NCBI RefSeq assembly: GCF_900445255.1
Contig: NZ_UAPU01000005.1
Span: 259,001 to 323,000 of the forward strand
DNA: 64,000 nt
From: Anaerobiospirillum thomasii
GTDB lineage: Bacteria > Pseudomonadota > Gammaproteobacteria > Enterobacterales > Succinivibrionaceae
Reading direction: 5' to 3'
Part shown: in pieces, positions 9,633 through 19,594 of the stretch
Layout: every line of letters begins with the position of its first letter
Position numbering within the stretch: the first letter of the stretch is position 1
Notes under the pieces: generated by a model
What the model was told of the DNA's origin: nothing
The model's database searches: none
Seen by the model: the letters and a program-made list of their open reading frames with translations, nothing else
Program-made: the position numbers and the translations under genes

Positions 9633-10154
9633 AGGTCTATATTATCCGGCAGAACTCTTCCTACCCTCCGCAACTTGATTTACGTCCAAGCCTTGGCCAG
9701 TAGCTACAGTCAATTGCCTGCATTTGCAGAAGACTGCTTTTTCAGAGCCATTTTTTTTTTAACCGGCTAATTCCTCCGATTTTCATATCTGTTAGGTTCT
9801 GTCCTTCCCTTGTGCTCTCAAGGTACTATGACGTCTGCTGACTTCCGTATATTCGTTGTTACTACGGTTTCCCGCTATACGGATCTCCCCCGGTAAGTAC
9901 GGTTTCTTTCTCTCCATATAACGCTCAGTCTTTACATATACCGCTACGACTAGATTTCGGACTTCGTCATATTTAGCAGACTTATCCGCGGTACATGCCT
10001 ATAAACTGTTTCTGTTCGTAGGTCCGGAGATTTGCCTTCAGCTTCCTTCAGCCATAGTGTTACCACTATAACCTTGCTTTTAGCTATACACTTCCCTCTA
10101 GTGGGGCGTGTTGGGGACTTTCACCCGTTAGAAACGCGCACATGCAGGGCGCAC
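9633..10154 (-). ncRNA. Group II intron 5' RNA region (domains I-IV)
   Basis: This 520-base stretch has no credible reading frame and lies between the intron 5' end GTGCG and the reverse transcriptase start. Its relatively GC-rich, structured composition fits the intron ribozyme domains I to III. I did not resolve individual domains or exon-binding sites. Confidence 0.65.
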
Positions 10155-10155
10155 T

Positions 10156-10186
10156 AAAAAAGGCGTGGCTTATGCAAACCACGCCT
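10156..10186 (-). terminator. Intrinsic terminator of the chemoreceptor gene, group II intron target
   Basis: On the minus strand AGGCGTGG and CCACGCCT pair around a 10-base loop and are followed by TTTTT. The group II intron begins one base after this T-run. Confidence 0.88.
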
Positions 10187-10232
10187 GCTGTGCGTTGACA
10201 AAGCTTTCGCCTGTGTCGTTAGGTTGGATTAG

Positions 10233-11927
10233 TTAAGAGCTATGCTCAGTATTTTGTCCTGAGTGGGTTCTTTCAATTTCTACATAGGCCTCATTAAGTA
10301 CGGTTTTTGAGATCTTAAAGAACTCAAGATCCTCTTTAATCTCAGCAATAAGGCGCAGGGCATAATCTGAAATGCCAACGGCATTGGATGAGGCATCGTG
10401 GGCCTCCTGCGCCTCTTGTGTAATACCCTGCATGTTGGATGAAATCTCAGATGTGGCAGTAGTCTGCTCCTCAGCTGCTGTGGCAATCTGCGAGATCTGT
10501 GAGTTTACATCATTTACACTAGACATAATGGTGTTAAGAGTTGACTCAAGCTCGCCTGCTCTTTCTGCTACACTCTCCATCTGTACTACAGACTCATTCA
10601 TAGAATCAGTTGCAGTCTTGGAGTCCTCCTGAATAGAGCGCACCATGGCGGTAATTTCCTGAGTTGATTTTGAAGTGCGCGAGGCCAGAGCACGCACTTC
10701 ATCGGCAACCACAGCAAAGCCTCGGCCGGCTTCACCGGCACGGGCAGCCTCAATGGCGGCGTTTAAGGCCAGGAGGTTGGTCTGAGCTGCAATCTCATCA
10801 ATAGTGCCAACGATAGAGCCAATCTTCTGGCTCTGCTCAGCAAGACGCATTACCTTTTCAGCATCCTCTCTTGTCAGCACGCTCTGCTCTTTAATGGAGG
10901 CTACAGTGGCACGTACCTTATCTACACCATTGTTGGTCTCGCTGCGGGCAATCTCTGAGGTGTCTGAGGCAATATTGCAGTTTTTGGCAATATCAGCTGT
11001 GGTGGATACCATCTCATCGGCTGCAGTTGCAACGGTTAAAGACTTACTTTCAACCTGTTTTGAAACTTCATTGATTGACCACGAGGCCTTGTTAAGATCA
11101 CCTGATGATTTATCTAAAATTTCAGATGTGGCAATAACCTTGGCAATAGTGCATGAGAGGGTATAGGCAATTTCGCTGTATGATCTGTATATATCGCCAA
11201 TCTCGTCGTGAGGTATCTTATCCTCATCAAGATTGATGGTAAAGCGGCCATGCTCAATTTCCTTGGCAAGATCTTTAATATTGTGGGTGTGCTTGACAAC
11301 ATATCCTGAGATGGCAAGACCGATGACAAGGGCTAAAAGACAGCTTGCAATTGAAACACCTATTACAACATACATAGGCTCTCTTAGGTCAAGATTTTTT
11401 ACCTGCACCTGTACTTCGTTTGAATAGTTGACAATAAGCTGAGAAAAGAGAATGTTGGACTTTGAAGAAGGGGCTAAAACTTCGCTTAAAAAGACCTTGT
11501 CGGCCTCTTCATAGCGACCTTCATCTAAAAGTTTTATAAAAGTTCCATTGATTTTATTGGCCAGATCGCGCATGGTAAGGCGGGTCTGTTTGGCAAGATC
11601 GGTAAAGTTTGAAGGTGCTGGGCCACTGTCGGCTTTATCTAGAGCATCAACCATATCGGCCACTGCTTTTTTACCTGCTGCTACAAGCTGAGGGCTTGGA
11701 TTGACCTGCAGCTGATGCAGCCAGGCGTGAACGGCATTATATTTGGCATTTAAATTAATGGTACGTGACATATCCTGAGTTACTGTTTCATGAAGCTCCT
11801 GCTGTACATTAAGCGCAGTTTTAATGGAGGTTACTGAAACAACAGCAACGATGATAGACAAAATGATGATAAATATAAAGCCACCTAAGAGTTTGGACCG
11901 AATGGACATTTTATTTATAAATGACAT
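10233..11927 (-). CDS. Methyl-accepting chemotaxis protein
   Basis: A 564-residue transmembrane chemoreceptor that would control the CheA kinase at the cell pole. From the chosen start [17 protein letters not shown], a first membrane helix spans about residues 13-36, a periplasmic four-helix-type sensor domain follows to about 183, a second membrane helix to about 210, then a HAMP domain and a long coiled-coil signalling domain. The hairpin tip [20 protein letters not shown] and [16 protein letters not shown] are diagnostic. No C-terminal CheR-tethering pentapeptide is seen. The start at 11927 is chosen because the preceding 18 codons give no family match and GGGG lies about seven bases upstream. 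The ligand cannot be inferred. Confidence 0.95.
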   Translation of the reverse strand: MSFINKMSIRSKLLGGFIFIIILSIIVAVVSVTSIKTALNVQQELHETVTQDMSRTINLNAKYNAVHAWLHQLQVNPSPQLVAAGKKAVADMVDALDKADSGPAPSNFTDLAKQTRLTMRDLANKINGTFIKLLDEGRYEEADKVFLSEVLAPSSKSNILFSQLIVNYSNEVQVQVKNLDLREPMYVVIGVSIASCLLALVIGLAISGYVVKHTHNIKDLAKEIEHGRFTINLDEDKIPHDEIGDIYRSYSEIAYTLSCTIAKVIATSEILDKSSGDLNKASWSINEVSKQVESKSLTVATAADEMVSTTADIAKNCNIASDTSEIARSETNNGVDKVRATVASIKEQSVLTREDAEKVMRLAEQSQKIGSIVGTIDEIAAQTNLLALNAAIEAARAGEAGRGFAVVADEVRALASRTSKSTQEITAMVRSIQEDSKTATDSMNESVVQMESVAERAGELESTLNTIMSSVNDVNSQISQIATAAEEQTTATSEISSNMQGITQEAQEAHDASSNAVGISDYALRLIAEIKEDLEFFKISKTVLNEAYVEIERTHSGQNTEHSS

Positions 11928-12576
11928 ATAAACCCCAGCCAAGAATGGAAAATAAAGAATTCTGATACCTGCAGCAGTCATAAGTCTTGTAGTGGCAGAT
12001 TTTGGGCAATTGTATCATTTATTTAGACATGAAAAATGGGTAAAAAAGGTATTTGTGGTATAGATACCGATAACAAATGAAATATTTTATTTAACATTCA
12101 ATTAATCTCAAATTTACAAAAAATATGCTTTAAAAACGTGATCTATATAAATAATTTTTAACTTAGGTTTAATTTAATTAATAACAGTTAAAACCACAGA
12201 TGTAATGGTGAGTAAATGGCTTAATTATTGTCTTTGTGCGCTAATACGCACTTTTGTAAAAGAGGGTTATAGTGCCAGAGAGTTTATACATTATTGACTT
12301 TATTTACACTTGTATATTGATTTTTAAGTGCAATGTATCACAGAAATTTAAGAGTTTAAATAAAAAGTTAATACAACTATTTTTTATGATAATAGACCAT
12401 GATAAAAGAGTGTGCACAGCTTGTGAATTTATAAAAAAAGAAATGCCTGCAGCTTCTGATAAAGGCAGGAGGTTAAGAAAGATAGGACATAGAGTAGTGT
12501 ATAACAATCCTTTTATAAAAATTGGGCCAAAGATTGTAAAGAGAGAATAAGAGCATAGAGCATATTTAGAATTAAA
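11928..12576. other. Intergenic region, no confident gene
   Basis: This AT-rich stretch separates the chemoreceptor from mepA. It contains a small hairpin GTGCG-CTAATA-CGCAC followed by TTTT near 12237-12256 and one weak reading frame (12272-12550). No motility promoter was clear by eye. Confidence 0.5.
12272..12550 (+). CDS. Hypothetical 92-residue basic protein, doubtful
   Basis: A GTG-initiated frame with a GAGGG five bases upstream and a hairpin terminator (12577-12604) shortly after the stop. The N-terminus is hydrophobic and the C-terminal third is rich in Lys and Arg. No family is recognised. A frame on the opposite strand covers the same bases, and the composition is not convincing, so this may be chance. 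Confidence 0.2.
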   Translation: MPESLYIIDFIYTCILIFKCNVSQKFKSLNKKLIQLFFMIIDHDKRVCTACEFIKKEMPAASDKGRRLRKIGHRVVYNNPFIKIGPKIVKRE

Positions 12577-12604
12577 AAAGGCAGGGTATGGTTATCCTGC
12601 CTTT
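12577..12604 (-). terminator. Intrinsic terminator of mepA
   Basis: AAAGGCAGG and CCTGCCTTT form a 9-bp stem with a 10-base loop; on the minus strand it is followed by a T-run. It directly follows the mepA stop and could work in both directions. Confidence 0.85.
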
Positions 12605-12610
12605 AAATAT

Positions 12611-13429
12611 TTATTTTTTAAGAATAAGTGAGCACTGCTTTGGCAGTTTTTTCTTCTTTTTCTTTACAGCTGTGTTTTTAGCCTTTGGATCTGGTGGTAA
12701 AAACCATGACATAAGCTCATAGCCACAGCCATCACCCTCAGGTACAGCCTGCTGTTTTATACAGTGCTCAGAGCCCTCAGGGCATTTGAGTCTGACATGC
12801 ATATGCGCTTTGTGTCCAAACCATGGGCGCAGGCGTGAGAGCCAGATAGCACTGTCTTTATGGGCACTAAAGAGTTTACACATACCTTCTTTAATGCGTG
12901 GGCTGACAAAGATTCTATCTACTCTATCATCATTGGCAGCCAGATAGATAAGTTTTATTCTGTCAGTATCAAAATCACTGGTCAGAGCATCATTTTTTAC
13001 TATGTAGACATCTTTTGGTTTTAAAAGCTCACTTTGGGTTTTGCGTGGCGAGGCAAAGTCAAAGGCAATATCCACATCAAGGCCTGTATTGTGACTTGCA
13101 TGATTGGAGCGGGAACCAAAGGGGCCGCCGTTTTTTAAGGAGATATCTCCAATTAAAAGAGGAGGCAGGCCTGCATCTTTGGTGCGTCTGACCAGATCCT
13201 CAATATAGGCAATAGTCTGAGGGTGGCCAAAATTACGACCCTTACCCCAGATCTGCACCTGATAGTCAGGGCTGTTGCGCTCAAGCTCTACAGAATTTGC
13301 AATACAGCCTGCATTATATGAGCCATAGATTGCATATTTATCCTTGCTCTGTGCTGAGTAGGCTGCAGATGTGCACAACAGCAGGCATAAGATGCAACCA
13401 AGTCTTGTTATAAATGCTTTTAGTGTCAT
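12611..13429 (-). CDS. mepA: Penicillin-insensitive murein endopeptidase MepA
   Basis: A 272-residue periplasmic metallopeptidase that cuts D-alanyl-meso-diaminopimelyl cross-links in peptidoglycan. An N-terminal signal peptide ends near residue 26 (CTSAAYSA). The LAS-type zinc site is visible as SNHASHNTGLDVD (His110, His113, Asp120) and HKAHMHVRLKCP further on. GYELMSWF near the C-terminus is a family feature; the lysine-rich tail is variable. The gene is monocistronic with its own terminator. Confidence 0.95.
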   Translation of the reverse strand: MTLKAFITRLGCILCLLLCTSAAYSAQSKDKYAIYGSYNAGCIANSVELERNSPDYQVQIWGKGRNFGHPQTIAYIEDLVRRTKDAGLPPLLIGDISLKNGGPFGSRSNHASHNTGLDVDIAFDFASPRKTQSELLKPKDVYIVKNDALTSDFDTDRIKLIYLAANDDRVDRIFVSPRIKEGMCKLFSAHKDSAIWLSRLRPWFGHKAHMHVRLKCPEGSEHCIKQQAVPEGDGCGYELMSWFLPPDPKAKNTAVKKKKKKLPKQCSLILKK

Positions 13430-13651
13430 TTATTATCCTTTAGTGTTGAACATTTAAACTATGCGCTAAACTTTTGCTCATTGTATGTAAAAAAAGGTGG
13501 ATTTGGGTACAAGTTTATAAATATATTGGCCTTTAAAGAGCATATTTGTCACTTTTTATCAGCTGTGCTGCTTTTACAAGTATTTTTAAGTAAGTCTAAT
13601 TTAATTTATCTGGCTTTATGGTATGCTTAGAGAGTTTGACGGAGTAAAAAT

Positions 13652-14620
13652 ATGCAAAGCACAACTAATGGCAATAAGCCACGCTTTACCAAAGACAGCC
13701 TGCTTGATCCACTAAGGGCTTTAATATCTGTTCGTTTCTATTTTAAGGTGTTATCTGAAAAAAGAGGTTTTGGTCTTGGCTATCTGTATCTTTTGTGTGC
13801 CATTTTAGCCCTGCCTGTTGCCATCAAGGTAAAAAACACCATAGATTATTTTGTCAATCTTGAGGTACCGACCCTTATAAGTCAGATGCCGCCAAGCTAT
13901 CTTGACAGCAATTTATATTTAAGTCCCAATGACAATTATCCTGATTATAAAGAGATAAGAAATACAAAAGGGCAGCTTGTTATTTTATATGCCACCAATG
14001 ATGATTTTGATCTGCAAAGCATCAAGGAGCAGGCTGAGATCATTATTTTAGATGATGGCTTTATTGTCAGAAATCCAGCCTCTGGTGTGTACAATAAAAT
14101 TCTATGGTCTGCCGTGCTTACAGGTGGTGTGAACTTTGAGCCATATAATGCCTCAGAGATTGCCAAAACCATAGCTTCAACCTCATTTTTATCCACTGTA
14201 TTCATGGTGTCTTTATGGTTTTTTACCATGCTTGCTGTTAATGCACTTATTGTAAGCCTGCTCTCAAAACTCATGTTCTCCATGATTTTCAAGATTAATA
14301 TGATCTATAGTGATAATCTGCGTCTTAGCAGCTATGCCAGCACTCCTGTAGCCTTTTTAATGCTGCTGCAGTTTTATATTGCTATTCCGCTGTCTATGAC
14401 AATAATGTGCTGTATACCGCTAATTTATCTGTCACTGCTGGCAAGATTCATACGTAATATGGCAGGATCTATTATTAAAAATGAGATGAACTCCTCAAAT
14501 CAGGCTTATAAGGATGCAGTCAGCGGCACCAGTTCAGATGGTGGTCCTAAAGAGTTTGATTTATCAAAGCATGAGCAGGATCTCAGAGGTAATAATCAAG
14601 ACGGAATATTCAAACCATAG
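13652..14620 (+). CDS. Multi-pass inner membrane protein, DUF1189-like
   Basis: A 322-residue membrane protein with a first helix at about residues 45-62, a large extracytoplasmic segment of about 115 residues, then four hydrophobic helices between about residues 180 and 275 and a polar C-terminal tail. The arrangement, with a helix, an external beta-rich region and a C-terminal helix bundle, resembles DUF1189 proteins; I could not confirm this by alignment. The GGAG ribosome site lies before the ATG at 13652. The next gene follows within 20 bases and is probably co-transcribed. Function unknown. Confidence 0.72.
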   Translation: MQSTTNGNKPRFTKDSLLDPLRALISVRFYFKVLSEKRGFGLGYLYLLCAILALPVAIKVKNTIDYFVNLEVPTLISQMPPSYLDSNLYLSPNDNYPDYKEIRNTKGQLVILYATNDDFDLQSIKEQAEIIILDDGFIVRNPASGVYNKILWSAVLTGGVNFEPYNASEIAKTIASTSFLSTVFMVSLWFFTMLAVNALIVSLLSKLMFSMIFKINMIYSDNLRLSSYASTPVAFLMLLQFYIAIPLSMTIMCCIPLIYLSLLARFIRNMAGSIIKNEMNSSNQAYKDAVSGTSSDGGPKEFDLSKHEQDLRGNNQDGIFKP

Positions 14621-14636
14621 TATTAAGGATCAAGGT

Positions 14637-15041
14637 ATGTTTAAACATTTAAAGCTTTTTACTCTGTCGACAATGGCTTTTGCAGCAGCCTCTGCTGATG
14701 CTCTTGAGATCTCTATTAACAACAATACAGAATCAACAGTGTCTATGGCTTTTTCCTATCTTGATAAGAACACCGATAAATGGGTGGTAGACGGCTGGTA
14801 TAACATTGAGAAGAATGGCAAGAATCTTATAACATTAAATACTGAAAACGGTATTTATTATCTCTATGCTGAATTTTCAAACGGCAAGAAAATTGAAGGC
14901 GGCGACTACAGCGTCAATCTTGATGTAGCTCCACAGTCTTTTTACTATACACAGGATCAGGTCTTTGAAGATGCAAGCTTCAAGGCCAAATTTGTAAGAG
15001 CCAAATCAGATGGTAAAAGAGCTCTTATCAATATAAATTAA
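14637..15041 (+). CDS. Small secreted protein, DUF1036-like
   Basis: A 134-residue protein with a signal peptide MFKHLKLFTLSTMAFAAASADA. The mature part has the pattern INNNTESTVSMAFSY...KWVVDGWYNIE, which resembles the DUF1036 family (small exported beta proteins with a W-x-x-x-GWW-x-I motif). The ATG at 14637 is chosen because it starts the signal peptide; a longer upstream extension would overlap the preceding gene. A strong terminator follows. No biochemical role is known. Confidence 0.75.
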   Translation: MFKHLKLFTLSTMAFAAASADALEISINNNTESTVSMAFSYLDKNTDKWVVDGWYNIEKNGKNLITLNTENGIYYLYAEFSNGKKIEGGDYSVNLDVAPQSFYYTQDQVFEDASFKAKFVRAKSDGKRALININ

Positions 15042-15091
15042 AAGCTCTTAAGATCTCTCAAAGAGCAATAGCAGTTTATTGTAAAGTTTAA

Positions 15092-15142
15092 AGGCTCATG
15101 CTGTTATAACATTTTGTGTTATAGCACCATGAGCCTGAATTT
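15092..15142 (+). terminator. Intrinsic terminator after the DUF1036-like gene
   Basis: A 19-bp near-perfect stem (AGGCTCATG outer arms) with a 7-base loop, followed by GAATTTTTA. Confidence 0.8.
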
Positions 15143-15302
15143 TTATATTGCCATGCAGTGCGTACATTTTTTGTGCTGTATATAAAGGCTGCTGATTATG
15201 CAGACTCTTTCAAGGCTGCGTCTGTAGCTGATCTTGCTTTTACTATGAGAGCTATACTATCTATAGAGGCAACTTTAACAGGGGCAGACTTTTTAAAGTT
15301 AT

Positions 15303-15334
15303 AAAAAAGGCTGATAGGTGTAAGCCTGTCAGCC
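15303..15334 (-). terminator. Intrinsic terminator of the MYG1-like gene
   Basis: On the minus strand GGCTGACAGG pairs with CCTATCAGCC around a 6-base loop and is followed by TTTTTT. Confidence 0.85.
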
Positions 15335-15380
15335 ATTTAACAGAGGGGTAAAAAGAAATTTAAAAAAACTTTTTACTTTC

Positions 15381-16373
15381 TTATTTTAAATATTCGCCGT
15401 GTTTGAGCCAGAGACGGGCCATCTCTAAATTAGTCTCAAAGTCCATGGCCCCGCCAGTGAAACCTGCCTTGTGCACAAAGATAGTATTGCTAAGAGATGT
15501 TGCCTTATCCAGATTTTCAAAATCAAGGCCACGCCAGGCTTTAGGGGCTGAGCAGCGGTTTTTGAATCTCTGTGCGGCACTGTGCGGCAGTGACTGTATT
15601 CTCCAGCCTCTCTTTCTGTCTGGATAGACTGCAAGATAACAGTCTTTGAAGATCTCAGGATTGGCTAAAAAGGCATTGGTCCATGGCAGTCTTTCATGCA
15701 TGATAAGAATAGGGCCGCCGTCATAGACATGCAGTACCTGATCAATACCATATTCAGTGTGCAGGGCATTGATGGCAATGTTCTGCATCAGAGTTTTTAA
15801 AATCTTTACTGTATTTAAAAAAGCCTTGTTCTGCTCCTGTCCTGAAATGTTAGGCAGATTCTGCATGGCTACAAGATAAGGAATAGAAGGCTCAAGACGA
15901 TAGAGCTCATTTAGATTATCAACAATTGACTGCTCTTTTTCATTTAAAGTACCAAGTGAATTGTCTATAAATTCATTAAGCTGTCCATTGTCATTTAAAT
16001 CCACCATCCACATCACTTCTCTGTCAATGCGCAAAAAAGCTTTTTTAAAGATGGCATCAGATATAAGTGGAATGTTGGCTTTGACAAAATTGCAGTAGAT
16101 TTTATGCAGATACTCAATGCCGTATTTTTCCCAGATAATGCCGGCTGTGGCATAGCGTATACCATTGCTGCGCTCAAGGGTGAAGGCATTGGAGTGATGA
16201 TCATAATGCCTTTCATCATTCTTGCCAGAAACATCAATAATCAGATCGGCCTTTTCCAGTATTTTCATATCCCTGGAACGAATGATATTAGAATTTTCAA
16301 AAAGATAGGTTAAAATAGCACAGGCCAGAGTTTCATCGGCATGAAAAGAACCATCGTGAGTTGCAATAATCAT
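15381..16373 (-). CDS. MYG1/UPF0160 family protein, DHH-like
   Basis: A 330-residue protein beginning THDGSFHADETLACAIL, with DVSGKNDERHYDHHSNAF and GIRYATAGIIWEKYG, the metal-binding motifs of the MYG1 (UPF0160) family. Eukaryotic MYG1 is a 3'-5' RNA exonuclease; the bacterial role is not established. The length is normal. It is transcribed alone, divergent from dusC, with its own terminator. Confidence 0.9.
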   Translation of the reverse strand: MIIATHDGSFHADETLACAILTYLFENSNIIRSRDMKILEKADLIIDVSGKNDERHYDHHSNAFTLERSNGIRYATAGIIWEKYGIEYLHKIYCNFVKANIPLISDAIFKKAFLRIDREVMWMVDLNDNGQLNEFIDNSLGTLNEKEQSIVDNLNELYRLEPSIPYLVAMQNLPNISGQEQNKAFLNTVKILKTLMQNIAINALHTEYGIDQVLHVYDGGPILIMHERLPWTNAFLANPEIFKDCYLAVYPDRKRGWRIQSLPHSAAQRFKNRCSAPKAWRGLDFENLDKATSLSNTIFVHKAGFTGGAMDFETNLEMARLWLKHGEYLK

Positions 16374-16457
16374 AAACGCTCCTTAGTTATTTGTATTGTA
16401 CCACAGCAATTTATTAATTTTTTTGACGAAAACTTCGTATCAGCATAAGAAATACAG

Positions 16458-17432
16458 ATGAAAATAGATAAAGTTTATCTTGCGCCCATGGAGGGAGTGG
16501 CAGATGCCCCTATGCGTCAGGTCCTCACAGCCCATGGCGGTTATGACGAATGCTTTAGTGAATTTATACGTGTAACGGATGAAGTGCTTCCTTACAAGAC
16601 ACTGCTGCGTGATGTGCCAGAGCTTGAGCATGGTGCTGTGACCACATCTGGTGTCAATGTCAGAGTACAGTTTCTAGGTGACAATCCTAAGATGCTTTTG
16701 CAAAGTGCCAAAAGAGCAGTGGAGCTTGGTGCCCGCGCCATTGATATGAATTTTGGCTGTCCGTCACGCTTTGTGCATCATGGCGGTGCTATGCTCTTAA
16801 AAGAGCCTGAGCTTTTACATGAGATTGTATCTACTCTAAGAGAGGGTCTTGACAGCTCTGTTCACCTGTCAGTTAAAATGCGTGCAGGCTTTGCCTCCAA
16901 AGAAGAGGCTCCTGTTTTAGTCAAGGCCGTGGCTGTTGACGGGGTCAATGAGATTATAATTCATGCCAGAACCAGAAAGGATCTGTATCGTGAGGATGCA
17001 CTGGACTGGTCTATTATTAAAAATCTGCATGAGCTTGCCGATAATATACCTATTGTGGCCAATGGCGATATCTGCTGCTATGATGATGCGCAAAACTGTG
17101 CAACAATAAGTGGCTGTGACAGGCTTATGGTAGGCAGAGCAGCTTTAATGCTGCCAAATATAGGTCATGTCATTAAAAAGGCTGACAAAATATATTCAAG
17201 TGCCAGAACTTTAGCTCTGGTGCTGGAGCTTATGACAGAGCTTAAAAAACGTAAGACACATGACAAGGCTGTTATGGATAGATCAAAACAGTTTTTAGGC
17301 TTTGCAAGGCGTAATAATGTAATTTTATCTGACTTTTTTAAGATATTCTGTCGCATAGGAGATCTTAAAAATGCTATGCTCTGTCTTGAGAGTATGATAA
17401 CTGCCCTGGAGAATAAAGGAATTGAAAATTAA
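16458..17432 (+). CDS. dusC: tRNA-dihydrouridine(16) synthase DusC
   Basis: A 324-residue FMN enzyme that reduces uridine in the tRNA D-loop. LAPMEGVADAPMRQ binds FMN, NFGCPSRFVHHGGAMLL contains the catalytic Cys, VKMRAG and HARTRKD follow, and VANGDICCYDDAQ and VGRAALMLPN complete the barrel. The sequence around EFIRVTDEVLP and the modest length fit DusC rather than DusA or DusB. It overlaps the next gene by 11 bases. Confidence 0.92.
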   Translation: MKIDKVYLAPMEGVADAPMRQVLTAHGGYDECFSEFIRVTDEVLPYKTLLRDVPELEHGAVTTSGVNVRVQFLGDNPKMLLQSAKRAVELGARAIDMNFGCPSRFVHHGGAMLLKEPELLHEIVSTLREGLDSSVHLSVKMRAGFASKEEAPVLVKAVAVDGVNEIIIHARTRKDLYREDALDWSIIKNLHELADNIPIVANGDICCYDDAQNCATISGCDRLMVGRAALMLPNIGHVIKKADKIYSSARTLALVLELMTELKKRKTHDKAVMDRSKQFLGFARRNNVILSDFFKIFCRIGDLKNAMLCLESMITALENKGIEN

Positions 17433-17916
17433 ATCATCACTAATTGCAGCAGCTGCCTTATTTACTACCATGTCATGTGCTTTTGCCGGTAATGAGGTAC
17501 AGATTATTCCTGCACCATTTCCTGCAGTACCTAAGGGCTGGAGTCAGGAAATTATCAACAATACTGTAATTTATAATGCTCCTCTATCTGAGACCACCAA
17601 TACCATACCTACAACTATAAGACTTACCTATACAAGAAAGACTGATAATCAGAATGCTGCAGCATTTATGGACAGCTATATCTCAAGATCAAAGTGTGAA
17701 AAGTCAAAAGAGGTGGCTAAAAACTTCTTTACCACACAGTGTAAATCCAAGGATACCTATGCTGTAGTTATTGGCGAGCCTAGCAATATGTATCTGATTG
17801 AGCTTATAGGTCAGTATGATGCCAAGGCCAAAAACATCATCAATACCTATATAAAGGATATCACTACAGGCAAGCATGTCTTTTATGACAGAACCGTAGG
17901 CGATCAAATAAGATAA
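17422..17916 (+). CDS. Small periplasmic protein of unknown function
   Basis: A 164-residue protein with a clear signal peptide (hydrophobic core LIAAAALFTTMSCAFAG). The mature part has two Cys (SKCEKSK and TTQCKSK) that could form a disulfide. No family is recognised. The only start giving the full signal peptide is TTG at 17422, which overlaps the end of dusC; GGAG lies about ten bases upstream. It is followed by a strong terminator, so it is the last gene of a dusC transcript. Confidence 0.75.
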   Translation: MKIKSSLIAAAALFTTMSCAFAGNEVQIIPAPFPAVPKGWSQEIINNTVIYNAPLSETTNTIPTTIRLTYTRKTDNQNAAAFMDSYISRSKCEKSKEVAKNFFTTQCKSKDTYAVVIGEPSNMYLIELIGQYDAKAKNIINTYIKDITTGKHVFYDRTVGDQIR

Positions 17917-17967
17917 GATCCTCACGGTTAGATTTTAGACAGCAAAGGGCTTTATTGTTTTGATAAG

Positions 17968-17991
17968 AGGGCAGAGTTTTCTGCCCTTTGT
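17968..17991 (+). terminator. Intrinsic terminator of the dusC unit
   Basis: AGGGCAGA-GTTT-TCTGCCCT stem-loop followed by TTGTCATTT. Confidence 0.82.
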
Positions 17992-18869
17992 CATTTCTGT
18001 GCAAAGGTATTGCTCTTCTTTAAATCAGTAAGTGTTGTTGTCAGAGCTGTCAGATCCGGCTTTAGATGATACTGTGCAACTATAAAGGGCCGATCTGCAG
18101 GTGCAGCTTATATTGATACTGTGAGCAAGGGCCGAAGATTTGGCTATTGATATAAAGGCAGGTATGCACAGAAATTTGTAGAGAGTAAGCTTATATAAAA
18201 TTAATATCTGAGTCTATACATTAAAGACCTGAATTTATCTTTAGTATTAACACTCACTTATATCATGCGGAAATCTTTACTTATCCAGACCTTAAAGTAT
18301 GGACCAGGCCTGATCTTAGTAAATAAGTCAGAAACAAAAAACAAGAACAGCATTTTGCACAGCACAGGCTTACTTTGACAAGCTTAAAGCAGTCTTAGCA
18401 GAGATAAAGATAAAGAGTGAATAAGTTACTCAGCCTATATTAAAGGGAGCCTTTTCTTTAAAATTTAATTTTTTTCATATGTATATGTAAAAAAGCTTAC
18501 ATTATTAAAATGCTACATTGAGATGAGCAAAATGTGTGATTTTGCACACTAAAATGCTCGTATTTTCAAAATAATAACTATAGTTATCATTATGTTATAT
18601 AAAGTTGTTACATTCAAAAATTGCAAAAATGTCAATTATTGTGAGTGAGTGCACATATAAAAAATATATGCGTATTTTTTATAGCAGAGGTCAAAAATCT
18701 TAGCAAAGTGCGATTGATAGTCTTATAAATATTGTGATACAAAAATTTTATTTTGATAAACATGTCTTTTGTGTGAATCTTTTTCACTACAGACAGAAAA
18801 TATTAAAATCATTATTAGCAAGTTGCTTTTAGAGCAAAAAATTGCATACAAAATTGTTGTGAGATTATT
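17992..18869. other. Long AT-rich intergenic region with a possible coding relic
   Basis: About 880 bases upstream of the autotransporter with no intact gene. From about 18331 to 18424 a short plus-strand frame reads like a protein tail (AQAYFDKLKAVLAEIKIKSE and a stop), which may be the relic of a lost gene. The last 400 bases are very AT-rich and probably include the autotransporter promoter, but I could not place it. Confidence 0.45.
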
Positions 18870-18975
18870 ATGACTATGAAAAGTGCTTATACAAAATCTG
18901 CTGCCAGGAAGACAGCCTTAGCTTCGGGGCTTGAAAGACTGTTACATATACATACATATAAAAACTATGTGTATA

Positions 18976-18985
18976 GGGGGGGGGG
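18976..18985 (+). repeat. G10 homopolymer in the autotransporter leader
   Basis: Ten consecutive G residues in an otherwise AT-rich gene. With ten G the ATG at 18870 runs into a stop; with nine it reads through into the signal peptide core. This is the classic form of a slipped-strand phase-variation tract. Confidence 0.85.
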
Positions 18986-19585
18986 TAACAGCAAAATTAT
19001 TTGTAGTTTTTGCATTAATTAATCCGCTTGCTGCAAATGCATATTATTGGGGAGACGATAAAGCAAAATTAGAGTGCCAATTAGATGCTAGTGGTGACTG
19101 TGTTATAAAAACATATATCAAAGATCCAGATAAAAGTCCTCCATTTGATGACATCGGTGCAGATTTACTTGATTTGCAGAGAGATTTAAATGTTAAAGGG
19201 AATATAAAAGGGGTTTACTTTAAGAATAAAAATGTTCCAAAAGATACTGATCTAAATAGTAGAACGTATGAGATTGAGGGTTGGAGTAAGAAAAATGGAA
19301 ATAAGTTTAACTTAACAGCTGATGGTAAAATTGATTTTACATTTGCAGAGTTTAATAACTTACTATTAACCAATAAATATGATTATTGGAAAGCAGACAC
19401 AACTCTAGATTTTTATGGGGCTATGATAAATGCAAATAATACAGGAAAACAGGATGTAAATTTAAAGATTTTAAATCTGCAAAATAATAGTGATTTTAAA
19501 ATTGGACATCATAGATTATGGGTTAATACAGACCCTAACTCAACTACAAATTATAGTAATCGTACTAATACTGCAGAAAATACTC

Positions 19586-19594
19586 TTTTTTTTT
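19586..19594 (+). repeat. T9 homopolymer at the second autotransporter frame break
   Basis: Nine T residues followed at once by AG, which creates TAG in the upstream frame. With eight T the passenger frame continues into RTEITNPTKNS. Confidence 0.8.

Larger units (their letters stand above)
4747..10154 (-). mobile_element. Group II intron, endonuclease-free type, split by a RIT element
   Basis: The minus strand starts with GTGCG at 10154, has about 520 bases of intron RNA before a reverse transcriptase frame starting at 9632, and ends with a domain V/VI-like structure near 4747-4810. The reverse transcriptase ends without an HNH endonuclease domain, as in bacterial class C introns. The 5' end lies one base after the T-run of an intrinsic terminator (10156-10186), which is the known target preference of class C introns. 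Subtracting the 3441-bp RIT insertion leaves about 1.95 kb, a normal length. The 3' boundary is accurate only to a few bases. Confidence 0.85.

Noticed and set aside
10280-11427. Several frames opposite the chemoreceptor gene
   Set aside because: They are antisense shadows of the periodic coiled-coil coding sequence and lack start signals and family matches.
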